Origin: Bromus sterilis
Lineage: Eukaryota > Streptophyta > Magnoliopsida > Poales > Poaceae
NCBI GenBank assembly: GCA_950022295.1
Contig: OX465597.1
Location: forward strand, 59,259,016-59,323,015
Direction of reading: 5' to 3'
Length of the DNA stretch: 64,000 bases
In this document: positions 11,788-21,899 of the stretch, in pieces
Numbering within the stretch: position 1 is the first letter of the stretch
Layout of the letters: each line of letters starts with the position of its first letter
Position numbers and translations under genes: made by a program
The notes under the pieces: model-generated
Database searches by the model: none
What the model was told of the DNA's origin: nothing
The model's input: only the letters and a program-made list of their open reading frames with translations

Positions 11788-12968
11788 TAATAAAGATGCA
11801 ATAGATCATTGGAGAATTATTGGAAGGTGATGGAGATGTTGGTGTAGATGGTGGAGTTGATGGATACTCCATCGATGAACATGGTGATGATTATGGTTCC
11901 CTCGATGGCACTCCGGAGTTACAGAAAGAGTGGGGGTAGATGTCCCCTTCCTTCTTCTCCTTCCTTGGCCTCCATCATAGCTAGGGGAAGGTTTCCCCCG
12001 CTGGACCTTGCCAGCTATGTCTCCGGTAGGGCCAGAGACCCTCTGAGATTGGATCGCTCTTTTCTTTGTTTCTTTGACTTTCATTACTTTTTTTCTGTTT
12101 TTGCCACCCGTCACTATTTCTGAAATATCCGGATATTCGTAACTTCCATTGGGTTGAAAATTCTATGAAGTTTCTATATTTTTAGGTTTCTTTCTTGCGC
12201 TCAAAGGAAAGCCCCAACGTCCACTTAAGGGGTTGGTGGCGCACCCCCTGTACGCCAGCTAGAGGTGGCGCGCGGCGAAGGGGCCGCGTGGCAAGCTAGC
12301 ACTCCCATGGCCTTCCTCTTCTTTATACGAATATTTTGGTATAAAAAAATTTATGATTTATTTTTTTCTTCATATTTTACTGAGTTGGTAAATTTGTTAC
12401 TAAAATGCTAATAATCAGAAAAACTGGAGTTGATCTATGGCACTAAGTTAATATGTTAGTCCAGATAAATCTTCTATATCTAAATAGCTAGCCCCCACTA
12501 GCATATTTCCCTCAACATGCAAGTATGCCACATCATTAATTCGCATGCATGAGAAAAGTTCCATCTCAATGTGCCACTATGCATAATAAAAAAAACACAT
12601 GCAACATGCATGCATGAGAATCTTCATTGCATTATGATATTTATATTAAATTCATATATTAGTTTAAAAAGTATTATTTCAAGTATTCATGTTTCATTTA
12701 AACACATATTTCACTGAAATTTTGTGCAAATAAGAATTTTTCATTCTATTATGATATTTATATTAAATTCATATATTCGTTTTTTTTAATTATTTCCAAT
12801 ACTCATGTTTAATTTTATCAAACATTTCACTTAAATATTTTACAAAAAAATCCACAACAACGTGTGGGACATCATCTAGTTTAATAAAAAGTGATGACAA
12901 AAGTATGTTAAATAGTTATAAATTTTGCATCAATCAATCAAAATTATACATACGCTTGAGATGTATCA
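11788..12968 (-). mobile_element. Gypsy LTR remnant (minus strand), right part
   Basis: The right end reads ...acgcttgagatgtatca, the inverse of a TGATACrTC-type Gypsy LTR start. The interior shares the order of landmarks with the LTR at 43336-44792, for example gcactaagttaatatgttagtcc against gcactgagttaataggttagtcc. It is interrupted by the Helitron-like element at 12470-12879 and on the left by Copia element 1. No polypurine tract follows, so it is a solo or truncated LTR. Confidence 0.45.
12470..12879 (+). mobile_element. Non-autonomous Helitron-like element
   Basis: A 410-bp AT-rich element that starts TCTTCTATATC and ends CTAG. A small hairpin (ccaca...tgtgg) lies about 10 bp before the 3' end. 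It sits between host A (12469) and host T (12880), as Helitrons do. Removing it restores continuity of the surrounding Gypsy LTR. There is no coding capacity. Confidence 0.55.
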
Positions 12969-13099
12969 CACGTCATGAGGGTGTTCCCACCTCTCCATCT
13001 CGTCCCGTCAAGGGTCTGCGGAGGAACATGGGATCGGGGACTACCGTCGACGGAACGAAAAATAAGGGTATCATAAGCCTCCTAGGGCATGCTGACGTG

Positions 13100-13104
13100 G
13101 TAAC
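13100..13104. repeat. Target-site duplication of solo LTR (left copy)
   Basis: gtaac, repeated exactly at 14944-14948. Confidence 0.85.
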
Positions 13105-14943
13105 TGATACGTCCAAAATGCATCACTATTTTATATCATAATTCACCCCTATTCATTGATATATTTCACATTATGATACTATTCTTATGTTGTTTTGGCT
13201 TGTTTTACACATTTTTCAACTTCCCAGTGCCAAAACAGCAGACGCAGGATTCAGCGGAGAAAAGTGGACATTGAATTGCTGAAACAGAACATCTCCAAAT
13301 GCGCTGAAAATCGACAGAGGATATTTTTCAGAAGAATAACGAAGCTTCGCCGAAAAGGGGCCAGAGGGGGGCCACTAGGTGTCCAGGCGGCCTCCTGGCG
13401 CGGCCTTCACCAGGGGCGCGCCGGGAGGCCTCCTGGACCCCTGGGGCCACTCCCGGCTCCCCCCTTTGGCCTATATATATCCCCTTCACCTCAAAACCCT
13501 AAAAAGAGAGGAGTTTCGCAAGTTCTGCCGCCGCTCCGTGGCAGAAACCTATAGAGCAGAAAAGACATCTCCGACGGGCAGATTCCACCGGGGAGAACAC
13601 CTCCTGGAAGGGGAGATCATCGCCATCGTCATCACCATCGTCACGGGAGTCATCGAGATCATCACCAACATCATCCCCAACATCAGCACCATCTCCATCT
13701 TCATCCTATCTGATCTCACAATTTCAACTTGTGTTGTAATCCGTACAATCTATCCTCTCTACTCTACCGGTGTTGATTACTCTTTTGTGGTGAATGCTAT
13801 TGAGTTTTGTTGGAGAAATATTTTTATGTCCAGATTGTTTATCATCTATTTATCACCACTGATCATGATCTCTTTTATGTCTTGTGAGTAGTTACTTTAG
13901 TTCTAGAGGACATGGGAGAAGTCTAGTTGTTAGTAGTCATATGATGTTGAAGTAATATGTGTTGTTAGATATTTAAGTTGTGTTGTTATTTTCCTAGTGG
14001 TGTTGTGTGAGTCGAACACACAACACTTCGCCTTGTTAAGGACCTAGGGGAATGCATTGTGTATAAAGAATGCTTACGGTGGGTTGCCAGAGTGACAGAA
14101 ACCTGAACCCCAGTTTGCACACTTTTCCACAAGGGAATAATGGATCCTTGATTTTATTGTTGTGGTTAGCCTTTTGCCTTAATTTCTACCTTGTATTTGC
14201 GGATGCTTGCAAGGTGTTTAATCATAAAAGTGCACTTATCTTAGTCTAGAAGGTATAGTAGCATAGATCCACCCACTCAACACTTATCAACACAAAATAT
14301 AGTACTGATACGGAATATGGCGAAAGCACATGACTACCTCTCCCGTGTGTCCTCAAGAACGCTTTAGCCTTTATAAGTTCAGTTGTCAGGCTTATACTTT
14401 TCTCAAAAGGATGGGGCCACTTGTTGCTCCTGAGTACCTTTTACTTTTCTTGTTTTTACCTTCTCGTTGCTTATACGGAAAACCCCTAAAAAGTTATCTT
14501 TCAGTGTTTGCAGTTATTCCTTGACCAAAGTCACTTCACTACACCACGTACTAGATTTCCCTACCGGTGTGTGTTGGGAAAAGTCAATTTCATCATCGCA
14601 CTGTTGGTCGGGAAAGCTTCTATCTAACTGTTGGTTGGCAAAACATACCATCACACAGTCGGTCGGGAATGTTCTTCATGTACCATCAAACAGTATGTCG
14701 GGAAATGTATGTCGGTCGGGAAAGACTTTTCCCGTCTGGACTTTCCCCAGCAGACATGGTTGGTCGGCAATAATCTTTACCAACCGACTATCTATCAGCA
14801 AAAGTTGTTTTCCCAACCAACCTAGCTGTTGGAAATGTGGTGTCGTGGTGTAGTTCTTATCAATGCCTTCTGCTCCTCGTTGGGTTCGACACTCTTACTT
14901 ATCGAAAACGCTATAATAGATCCCCTACAGTTGAGGGTCATCA
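13105..14943 (+). mobile_element. Solo Gypsy LTR with a nested MITE
   Basis: Starts TGATACGTCCAAAATGC and ends ...gagggtcatca, flanked on both sides by gtaac. There is no primer-binding site or internal region, so it is a solo LTR left by LTR-LTR recombination. A promoter TATA (cctatatatatcc) lies at about 13470-13482. Without the 319-bp MITE and its 3-bp TSD the LTR is about 1.5 kb. ORFs inside are not genes. Confidence 0.85.
14537..14855. mobile_element. CACTA-type MITE inside the solo LTR
   Basis: Ends CACTACACCACG and CGTGGTGTAGTT form imperfect terminal inverted repeats flanked by the 3-bp TSD ctt (14534-14536 and 14856-14858). The interior carries several copies of a ggtcgggaaa-like subterminal motif in both orientations. 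It is 319 bp with no coding sequence. Confidence 0.65.
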
Positions 14944-14948
14944 GTAAC

Positions 14949-15864
14949 CCATATACATGATGTGTTTGACTCGTCGGGCATGCAAAGGAGTACCTAATTA
15001 GCCCCAGCCCCTTCCCAGGTTTTGCAATCGTTTCAGTGCTCGGGACTGAAGAGGGTCTCGGACGCCCCATATGGGCATGATGCTCGGTGTCTCCGAACGT
15101 CCGTGGGACGTGGTGCATTGCCTTTGGGGCACCGCCTGGTCACTTCACCCGATGGGATGCTCACATTGGTGGCGTCCATACGCAATGTACAACATCGTTA
15201 TGAAATGCCTTGCCCGCAGATGACGGGCGATGTGTGCTTTATCAAAGGCACACAATGACGTCCCCGAAAGGTATTACCAACTACCACTGTTCTCCTTGTC
15301 ACGCATGATGAAATGGTTCCCTATCTCTCCCAGTGAGAAGGAGAGGAAGATGATCAACTCTGGTTTAAGGGTATCAAAAGAGAGTAGTTTGTATCTAGAA
15401 GAACAAGGAGAACAAAAATATATGAACACACATCATAGGCCCGGGGTTCTCCTTCTTTTCCATAAAAATGAACACACATCATGAGTAGTAACTAGTAAGT
15501 TATTACACCCCGCCGATGGTTTGAACCTGGATAAATCATCACGTGTGTTGCTTGAATGATTGAAGTGTTTTAATCGCTGACCGAACAATTTTGAAGTTGC
15601 ATCATAACTTGATGATTGCCCGACAACAAATAAATACGCAGAGTAAGCTCAAACAGAGTACAAACTCTTAAGTATGTATGTGTAATGATGATCAAACACA
15701 TTAACATAATTCACAAAAGTACAAATTGTAAACGCCTTAGTTAGCATCAACACTTGCACAATATTCTCGAAGACGTTTGAGTGCAATTCATCTGTTTTTT
15801 TCATGTAAAGGCGCAATGCTCAGTTTGCTTCATCACAAGATAAAAAGAATAGTTCAGCCCCACG
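14949..15864. other. Unassigned sequence downstream of the small membrane-protein gene
   Basis: No recognisable gene or transposon ends. An imperfect repeat of tgaacacacatcat occurs near 15422 and 15468. The right part is the probable 3' UTR or terminator region of the minus-strand gene at 15865-16401, but I see no clear polyadenylation signal. Confidence 0.3.
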
Positions 15865-16401
15865 TTAGTCAACCAGGGCTCGTAAGGAGATGACGACACC
15901 GATCTGGCAAAAGACCATACCCACGAGTGCGGCCAAGGCAACAGTACAATATACGTGTAGCAGATGAAATTCATTATCGTCATGGACCAAAGGCCTTCTC
16001 ATTAAATCGACCAGATAAAGCCACAGTAAGAGCAACAATCCCTGCAAAACGCACAAAGTTAACCCCAGATACGATTTCACTGTACATGTGAACAATTCAA
16101 GGAGTAATAAATCTATTAAACGCATGAATCTGATGACTCGCTCAATCCATCTACTAGATGAACTACAAAGCAGAGACTGTAATTTCACCGACCGGCGGTA
16201 ATGCATCCATAAACACGTACGTACCCGGGCAATGCAGTTGACGAGCATGCGGCCCTTCTCATTCCATTCATCGTCCTCGCTATCCGCCGGCGGCGCCGCC
16301 GTGATGTCGATGGGTCCGGCCTCGATATCCACCAGCAGTGGCTCCTCCATGGGTGCCTCCCCGCCGGGGCTGCAAGCGCAGCCGCACGCGTCGCACGGCA
16401 T
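15865..16401 (-). CDS. Putative two-exon small membrane protein, function unknown
   Basis: Proposed exons on the minus strand are 16401-16225 (59 codons) and 16041-15865 (58 codons plus TAA), separated by a 183-bp intron with donor CGG|GTACGT and acceptor TTTTGCAG|GG. The spliced protein is 117 residues. Its N-terminal half is Cys-rich then acidic (MPCDACGCAC..., then EPLLVDIEAGP and SEDDEW). The C-terminal half has two hydrophobic segments (GLLLLLWLYLVDL and VALAALVGMVFCQIGVVISL), suggesting two transmembrane helices. The intron length is a multiple of three with no stop, so an unspliced read-through form is also open. I recognise no family. The splice consensus, codon-like composition and low-copy surroundings favour a host gene, but it could be a decayed fragment. 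Confidence 0.45.
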   Translation of the reverse strand: MPCDACGCACSPGGEAPMEEPLLVDIEAGPIDITAAPPADSEDDEWNEKGRMLVNCIARVRTCLWMHYRRSVKLQSLLCSSSSRWIERVIRFMRLIDLLLLELFTCTVKSYLGLTLCVLQGLLLLLWLYLVDLMRRPLVHDDNEFHLLHVYCTVALAALVGMVFCQIGVVISLRALVD

Positions 16402-16979
16402 CGATGATCGTTTTTATATCTGAACCCTAATTCTGCCTGCAATATTCGTAGCCGTTCGGGCTGCGATGGTTATAAAGGACACGTTGCAAACACTGTCGAT
16501 ATATTCCGGAGAGGTAAACTTTAGCCGTTTGATTTTGACACGTTTTGACCAAAGACAGCGATACATGGCGAACCATCGCCAGATCGCTGCAGATTCAGAC
16601 ACTACTTTTCCTCTTTTCTAGCTATAATCATTTCTAGAAAGTTTTTGCTTGCTCGCATTGAGCCTAACTAGGTTTTGATGGAATAAAATTGGTTTGTTTG
16701 ATTGCCCGAGCTGCATCCACTTATGTGTCCGCACAAAACTTAAAGCACCCTCTGGCCAGGTAGGCTGAGAACGATCGGATCGAGCGTTTTTAGCGAGCCA
16801 GGCCAGGCGAGCTACCTCAACCGGTTTGCATCTCGCCTCAGGGAGCGTGGGAGACGGATGAAACGACTCTTAACTCCTTTCTCTTCTTTTATCACCTCCC
16901 ACGACGCCATTCACGCTGCCCCTCTCTCTTACTCTTCCTACTTTGTCACCATCCGTTGTTTGGTTGTTGCTCTCTGGTG
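16402..16979. other. Upstream region between the two divergent gene-like units
   Basis: Would contain the promoter of the minus-strand gene starting at 16401 and, on the other side, of the plus-strand unit at 16980-18455. No clear TATA box or transposon end was identified. Confidence 0.25.
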
Positions 16980-17471
16980 ATGTCTCGCCTTCGCCGCACC
17001 ACCCCGGCCTGACCCCCAACCCCATCCAGGAGCGTTGGCTCACCGGCCTTGCCAACATAGGCGGGAACCTAAGGGCGGCCATCCTCGCCCTCCCCTATCT
17101 GCACCAAGCCTTCGCATCTAGCCAATGCGTCGGTGCAGGGGACGCCATCATCGGCTCAGGAGGGCCTATCGGGGCGCTTCCCTTTGGCACCGCGGGTGGG
17201 GGGATTTTTACCCCATTCGTGGGTTTTCTTCTCCACCACCGGCGGTGCCTACGAGACGTAGATGACATGGAGTCAGGCCAGCGCCATCGATGTTTGGTCG
17301 TACACTCGTACTCCTCCACCGTGCTAGGGAGCAGTAGCACCGGCATTTCCGTCGGCAATGCCGGTGCATGCCGGTGCATCATCGTCAGTCGGAGGCGCGG
17401 TGCTGCAGGTTCCCTCCTTCCTGCGAGGGTTTGATCCTCTATCGGCCAACCTTCCAGCGGCAGTGGTTTCG
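16980..17471 (+). other. GC-rich gene-like segment upstream of the B3 pseudogene
   Basis: GC-rich, with an ATG at 16980 and a good splice donor (TTCG|GTAAGC) at 17471. No single frame stays open from ATG to donor: the frame ending at the donor is open only from 17358. A second frame is open to 17434. It may be a damaged first exon of the B3 unit, but the donor phase does not match the acceptor at 18040, so the link is unproven. Confidence 0.25.
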
Positions 17472-17556
17472 GTAAGCGATTTTCCACCTTTGTTCCATAT
17501 AGGGTTTCCTGAATGCTCGGATTCGATCCGATTCGATCCGATTACCCTTTCGATTT

Positions 17557-17720
17557 TGGTCCAATGCTTGTAGTTTTCATGTCCATGTGCTTGTAGTGTT
17601 CATGTCCAATGCTTGTAGTGCTCATGGACAATGCTTGTAGTGCTCATGTCCAGTGCTTGTATTGCTCATGTCCGATGCTTGTAGTGTTCATGTCCAGTGC
17701 TTGTAGTGCTCATGTCCAAT
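17557..17720 (+). repeat. 22-bp tandem repeat, about seven copies
   Basis: The unit catgtccaatgcttgtagtg plus ct or tt is repeated head to tail with point changes, inside what would be an intron of the B3 unit. Confidence 0.8.
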
Positions 17721-18039
17721 GTTCCATGCTTAGTTCATGTATATGGTCCGCATGCTTGTTGAACATGACAGTTCCATGCTTATGTTCCATGACAGTCTAC
17801 GTGCAGTGCTAAACATTCAGTGCAAACACAGTTGCTATCAGTTGCACATTGCAAATGTTCAGTGCAAACACAGTGCAAGAATGACATGTTTGCAAACTGC
17901 CATTAAGCTGTGCACGACAAGTTTACATCATGAGTGGCAGTTGCAAAGAATGAAGTGTTATGATCTTAACGTAGCATTGTTTCCTTGGCAACTGTCACTG
18001 GTCAGTGTAGTGCTAATGCATGTGTACATACTTTTACAG
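17721..18039 (+). repeat. Degenerate repeats in the putative B3 intron
   Basis: The motif cagtgcaaacacagt and related ccatgctta/ttgca words recur irregularly. The stretch ends in a plausible splice acceptor (cttttacag|g) at 18039. Confidence 0.4.
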
Positions 18040-18455
18040 GACGCTCGGTAGTCAGAGGACATCATCCCCATGAACCGCCTTACCTCAGGAGGGTGGACCT
18101 CCCTGGCAGGGCAACTGTCGTTAGTGTATCGCACACGGTGAGGAGGAAGCCGAGGACAGGCTATGGGTCGAGCGCCAGGGAGCCCATCTTATTCTACGTC
18201 AAGATCAGGGAGGAGGAGGACATGGCCATGTTGACCATCCCCCCTGAGTTCAAGGAGGTGATGAAGCAGTGGTTTGCCATCAAGCCCCCATGAGTTGTGC
18301 GCTTTTTCGCCGCAAACTGGTGTGAGTTCTGGGTGCAAATCCAGAACTTGGAGGGGCAAATAACGTTTGGTCGGGGGTGGAACAACTTCTGCAAGCACCA
18401 TTTGATCGTCCCTGGCGACCTCTTCGTGCTCAGGATCAACGGGTGGCCCTTGTGA
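18040..18455 (+). pseudogene. B3 DNA-binding-domain protein, interrupted by one stop codon
   Basis: One frame from the acceptor at 18040 to the stop at 18453-18455 encodes a B3-like fold, broken only by TGA at 18291-18293. Landmarks in order: FYVKI, LTIPPEFKEVM, then after the stop VVRFFAANWCEFWVQI, GRGWNNFCKHH and PGDLFVLRI. The IPxxF start, central W, GW-xxF and GD-x-FVL elements match REM/ARF-type plant B3 domains. The protein ends right after the domain. TGA could derive from CGA by a single transition. It would have been a nuclear DNA-binding protein. Whether the stop is fixed or a variant cannot be told here. Confidence 0.65.
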
Positions 18456-19394
18456 TGTCCTTTTTATGAAGTTTTTATTGTCTGTTAATTGTTAGTAGCG
18501 ATGAACTGTGAAGTTGTTATGGTCTGTGTGAACTGCTGCTGTGAAACTTGTCTATATTTTGGCTAGGGTTTAGCACCCTGGTGTGTAGGAGGGGCATGGT
18601 ATGCCCCTTCTATGTTTATAACTTATGTGCTATCGTTGTGTTCATTAGGTGCTTGTTCGTGTGCTGCTCCTGCTATTGATTTTGTGGTTGTTCTTGTGTT
18701 GTTCTTGTGGTGCTGGTAATATGGGTGGTAAGGACATCACATTTGAAAGGGCTAAGTAGATCACAGGCGTGTACGCAGCCAAACAGACATGGTCTGCATC
18801 TGCTCACCTCTGCAACACATTTGGGAGCAACCAAACAACTTGCCTCATATGGCCTGCATTGCAATGCAGACAACTAAACAACATGTAGATGTTTTTTTAC
18901 TACATTAGCTCAACCAGGACTTGTGGGGAAGGCTATGCAATGCAGAAAAAGGCACATTTGAACCAAACACTTCCCTAGTGTAGTAAGGGCATCTCCAACG
19001 AGAATGTCGATTCAGCGCTCGGATGCATCTACACCTAAGAGTGAACAGTAAATTCAAAATAAATAGTATTTTTTAATGTAAAAAAGTGTAGGCATTCAAG
19101 ATGTTCACATGCAGAAGGTGTTTGGACATCTGAAGAACTTATGAAAAAATCTTATGGTGTTTGGATATCCGAAGAGCTCATGGCAAAAAAAACAAATTTC
19201 GAGTGTTTGAGAAGCTTTGAAAAACACATTTGGAGTTGATTTTTTCTTTTCTGTTATGAGCTCCTCGAATATCTAAACACCATGAAATGGTTGAGACGCA
19301 CTTTAACATCCGCACGCGGGTGGCTTGCACGATCATGGCCGCATAGGGATCCAAGTCAACCATCTTCAATGTGAGCAATTAAGATTTGACATGT
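18456..19394. other. Non-coding DNA downstream of the B3 pseudogene
   Basis: No genes seen. A word common at plant DNA-transposon ends (gggcatctccaac, about 18988) is present, but I found no matching inverse end, so no element is called. Confidence 0.3.
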
Positions 19395-19890
19395 CCTACA
19401 AATAAGAATTGCCATGTTCAACAAAAAAAAAGAATTGCCATGCTCAAAAAAATAAGAATTTGCCATGGATGATTTTTTTAAATGAAATATGAAAAATAAG
19501 AATTTTCCATGGACAAATGATCCATCGCAACCTATATAAAAAAAGCTACAAATAAAAGCAAGGTAAATTTGCCATGAAGGTGAAAACCTACTGCACCTTT
19601 GGAACCGTATGACAAATTTGCCACGTTCTACTCAAAAAAGGCATGGCCAACAATTCCAGTAAAAAATTATCATGTTTCACATAGCATCATGTTTGTGCTT
19701 AAAAAAACCATGTTTCAAAAAATAAGAATTTCCATGTCTCAAAATATAAGAATTGTCATGTCACACTAAATAAGAATTGCCATTTGTCAAAAAATAAGAA
19801 TTGCCATGACCTAGAAATAATAATTACCATGACCCATAAGCTACATACAAAAAAGAATTCCCATATCCTACAAATAAGAAATTGGCATGA
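19395..19890 (+). repeat. Interspersed aataagaattgccatg repeats
   Basis: At least ten copies of a word close to aataagaattgccatg, always on the plus strand, separated by irregular 5-40 bp spacers. It is not a clean tandem array. Weaker copies (aaatttgccatg) occur near 19564 and 19612. Confidence 0.65.
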
Positions 19891-21220
19891 GTTTCGGTTA
19901 ATTAGTTATCACACAATTCATTTACAATAGCATGATTTGTAATTAACATGAAAACATCATGTTAAGAATTGCAAACATGACAAAAGAGCAAATTTTATGA
20001 AAATAGATTATAAGCAAGTTAATGTAGAACACGTTTCAATCCAAGCTACCTTTTACAAATTATAAGCATTGCCAAAATCATATCTAATAATGTAATTAAT
20101 CTATCTAAACATGAATAAATCATGCATTGAACCGATTTTGTAGCAACTCGACATAAATTGTAAGCGCGAAATAGCTACACTTCACACAGATCGGCTTGGG
20201 CCAAGGATAACAAAACGTCTCACAGTATGAAGGAATCTACGTCAGATCAAAAACCTCACATCCCACACGTTTTTAATAATCTGAATTAGCGCTTTAAAAT
20301 CGTTCTACGATCCAATGGTTGAAAAGGCGTCAAAGAAAATCCCCTCCGCGCTTGATGTGAGGTGGTTTTTAAAGAAAAGGCAGGGACCCAACTTTATAAA
20401 TAAAGCCACACAGCAAAATATCAATATTATAAATAAAGCCACACAGGGGGCCTTGACGTCAGGTGGTTATCATTTTGCTTTATTTGTGTTATCATTTCAG
20501 GTTCCCGCGGAAGGTTTTTTCATCTTGGAAACTCGCAACTGTACCAATTAGGAATCATATCATGATCAGCGGTTCGAGAGGCCGAGCCCACTCATCAACA
20601 AAGCCACCTCTTCCTCCTCTTGGAGACTTGTCTTGTAGTTTTCACAAGTCAACCCAAGACCTTAAACCACTAACATTAGGCACCCAAAGCATGCATCTAC
20701 CCATGCATCACCATATAGAAACAAGACCCAAAAGTCAGACTCACACTGCCATGCATGTGTGACACCGAAAGAGAGTACATGCTTGCAGTTATAAAATACT
20801 AGTGCTACACAGATACTTTTTTGACTAATCGTTCATTCATTTATAATCACCATTACATTTGAGGGTTCAATCTTCAAAGTCGTCCTCTGAATATCAGTAG
20901 TACCCCTAGCTAGTAACATCGATGAAAAACTTTATATATCTATATTACTGCAGCTAATGCTAAATAAGCAGTAGTAGTACGTAGTATTAAAGATAGAAGC
21001 TAAGCTTGAGCTTGACATTAGAGTCAATAAAGCCATGGGAGATCACACGAAAACACACACGGATCGATACACTTGCGCCGCAGAAGTAATTGACTAGTAG
21101 CAACGTACTGATCAACGTACTCCGGTCTTAGCTTAGTAGTAAACTAAGCTTCTATAGCTATAGCTGATGCCCAAGGCATCTAAATGGTTCTGCTTATAAC
21201 TGCCTGGATGTTTTGGCTGG
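19891..21220. other. Non-coding DNA, including 3' flank of the I9-type gene
   Basis: AT-rich to about 20.3 kb, then mixed. A short direct repeat (aataaagccacacag at about 20399 and 20430) is visible. No ORF with support. The last few hundred bases before 21221 are probably the 3' UTR of the minus-strand gene. Confidence 0.3.
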
Positions 21221-21734
21221 TCAAGCAAGCTCCTGGTTCTTCTCCACCACCCTCACCTCCTTCGCCGACCTCAGCACGCTCGCCTGCATCAATATATAGT
21301 TGAATCGATCATGTATGCCATCAGGGTGTAAGAGAAGTTTCATGTACAGTACAAGTGACCATGTATGATGGATCCATGTGAGGCTAGGCCGGGGGGAGAC
21401 CTGGGAGTCAGTGATCTGGACGGCGAATCCGTCGACGATGGCGAGTGAGGACTTCTTCCAGTAGGTGTCGGCCTGGAGGAGCTTGGCGAGGAGCTTGTCG
21501 TGCTTCTGGCTCAGGTACGCGTCCAGCGTCGCCGACCCCTGCTTCGACCTGCGCCCAACAAAATCATCAAAGATGCGTCACATTTATGCATGATCAAAAC
21601 TGAATGTATTTACACCACATATATATAGCTATGTAATACGTATGTATATGCACAGACCGATCGGCCCTTAGGCGCTCGTAGACAGGGTCGAAGTTCATGA
21701 ACACGAAGTACACCTCCTGCTGCGGCTTCGCCAT
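21221..21734 (-). CDS. Inhibitor-I9 / subtilisin-propeptide-like small protein, three exons
   Basis: Minus-strand exons are 21734-21658, 21548-21401 and 21283-21221, with introns GT...AG (donors CG|GTCTGT and CAG|GTCTCC, acceptors GGCGCAG|G and GATGCAG|G). The coding length is 288 nt for 95 residues. The protein starts MAKPQQEVYFVFMNF, the first strand of an I9 fold. It continues with a helix (LDAYLSQKHDKLLAKLL) and the family hallmark near residues 64-84 (IVDGFAVQITDSQASVL), and ends VRVVEKNQELA. Length and lack of signal peptide or protease domain match stand-alone plant propeptide-like inhibitors, which act as chaperones or inhibitors of subtilases. An in-frame upstream ATG at 21866 would add 44 low-complexity residues; the start at 21734 fits the family better. 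All exons are open and in phase, so the gene looks intact. Confidence 0.82.
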
Positions 21735-21883
21735 TGTTCGATTCTCTCTACCAGCTGAGTCCCTTGCTCGAGCTACACACAGCAGCAGTGTAGCACTAAG
21801 GTTTTTAGTGCGAGTAGTGACTAATGATATGAGTGAGTGAGCAAGTGCTTGGTTGGTTGGTTCCATATCACTGCGATAGGCCG

Positions 21884-21893
21884 CTATTTATAG
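21884..21893 (-). promoter_or_regulatory. TATA box of the I9-type gene
   Basis: ctataaatag on the minus strand, about 150 bp upstream of the chosen ATG at 21734. This leaves room for a 5' UTR of roughly 110-120 nt. Confidence 0.6.
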
Positions 21894-21899
21894 CCGGGG

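Noticed and set aside
16943..17434. 163-codon ORF as an independent gene
   Set aside because: No family features. It overlaps a different open frame that leads into the splice donor at 17471, so the true frame is unclear.
17557..17720. Regular repeats that might suggest a CRISPR array
   Set aside because: The 22-bp units are contiguous with no unique spacers, and the DNA is plant nuclear. It is a minisatellite.
18986..20310. A DNA transposon beginning at gggcatctccaac
   Set aside because: I could not find the inverse terminus or a TSD on the right, so the boundaries are unsupported.
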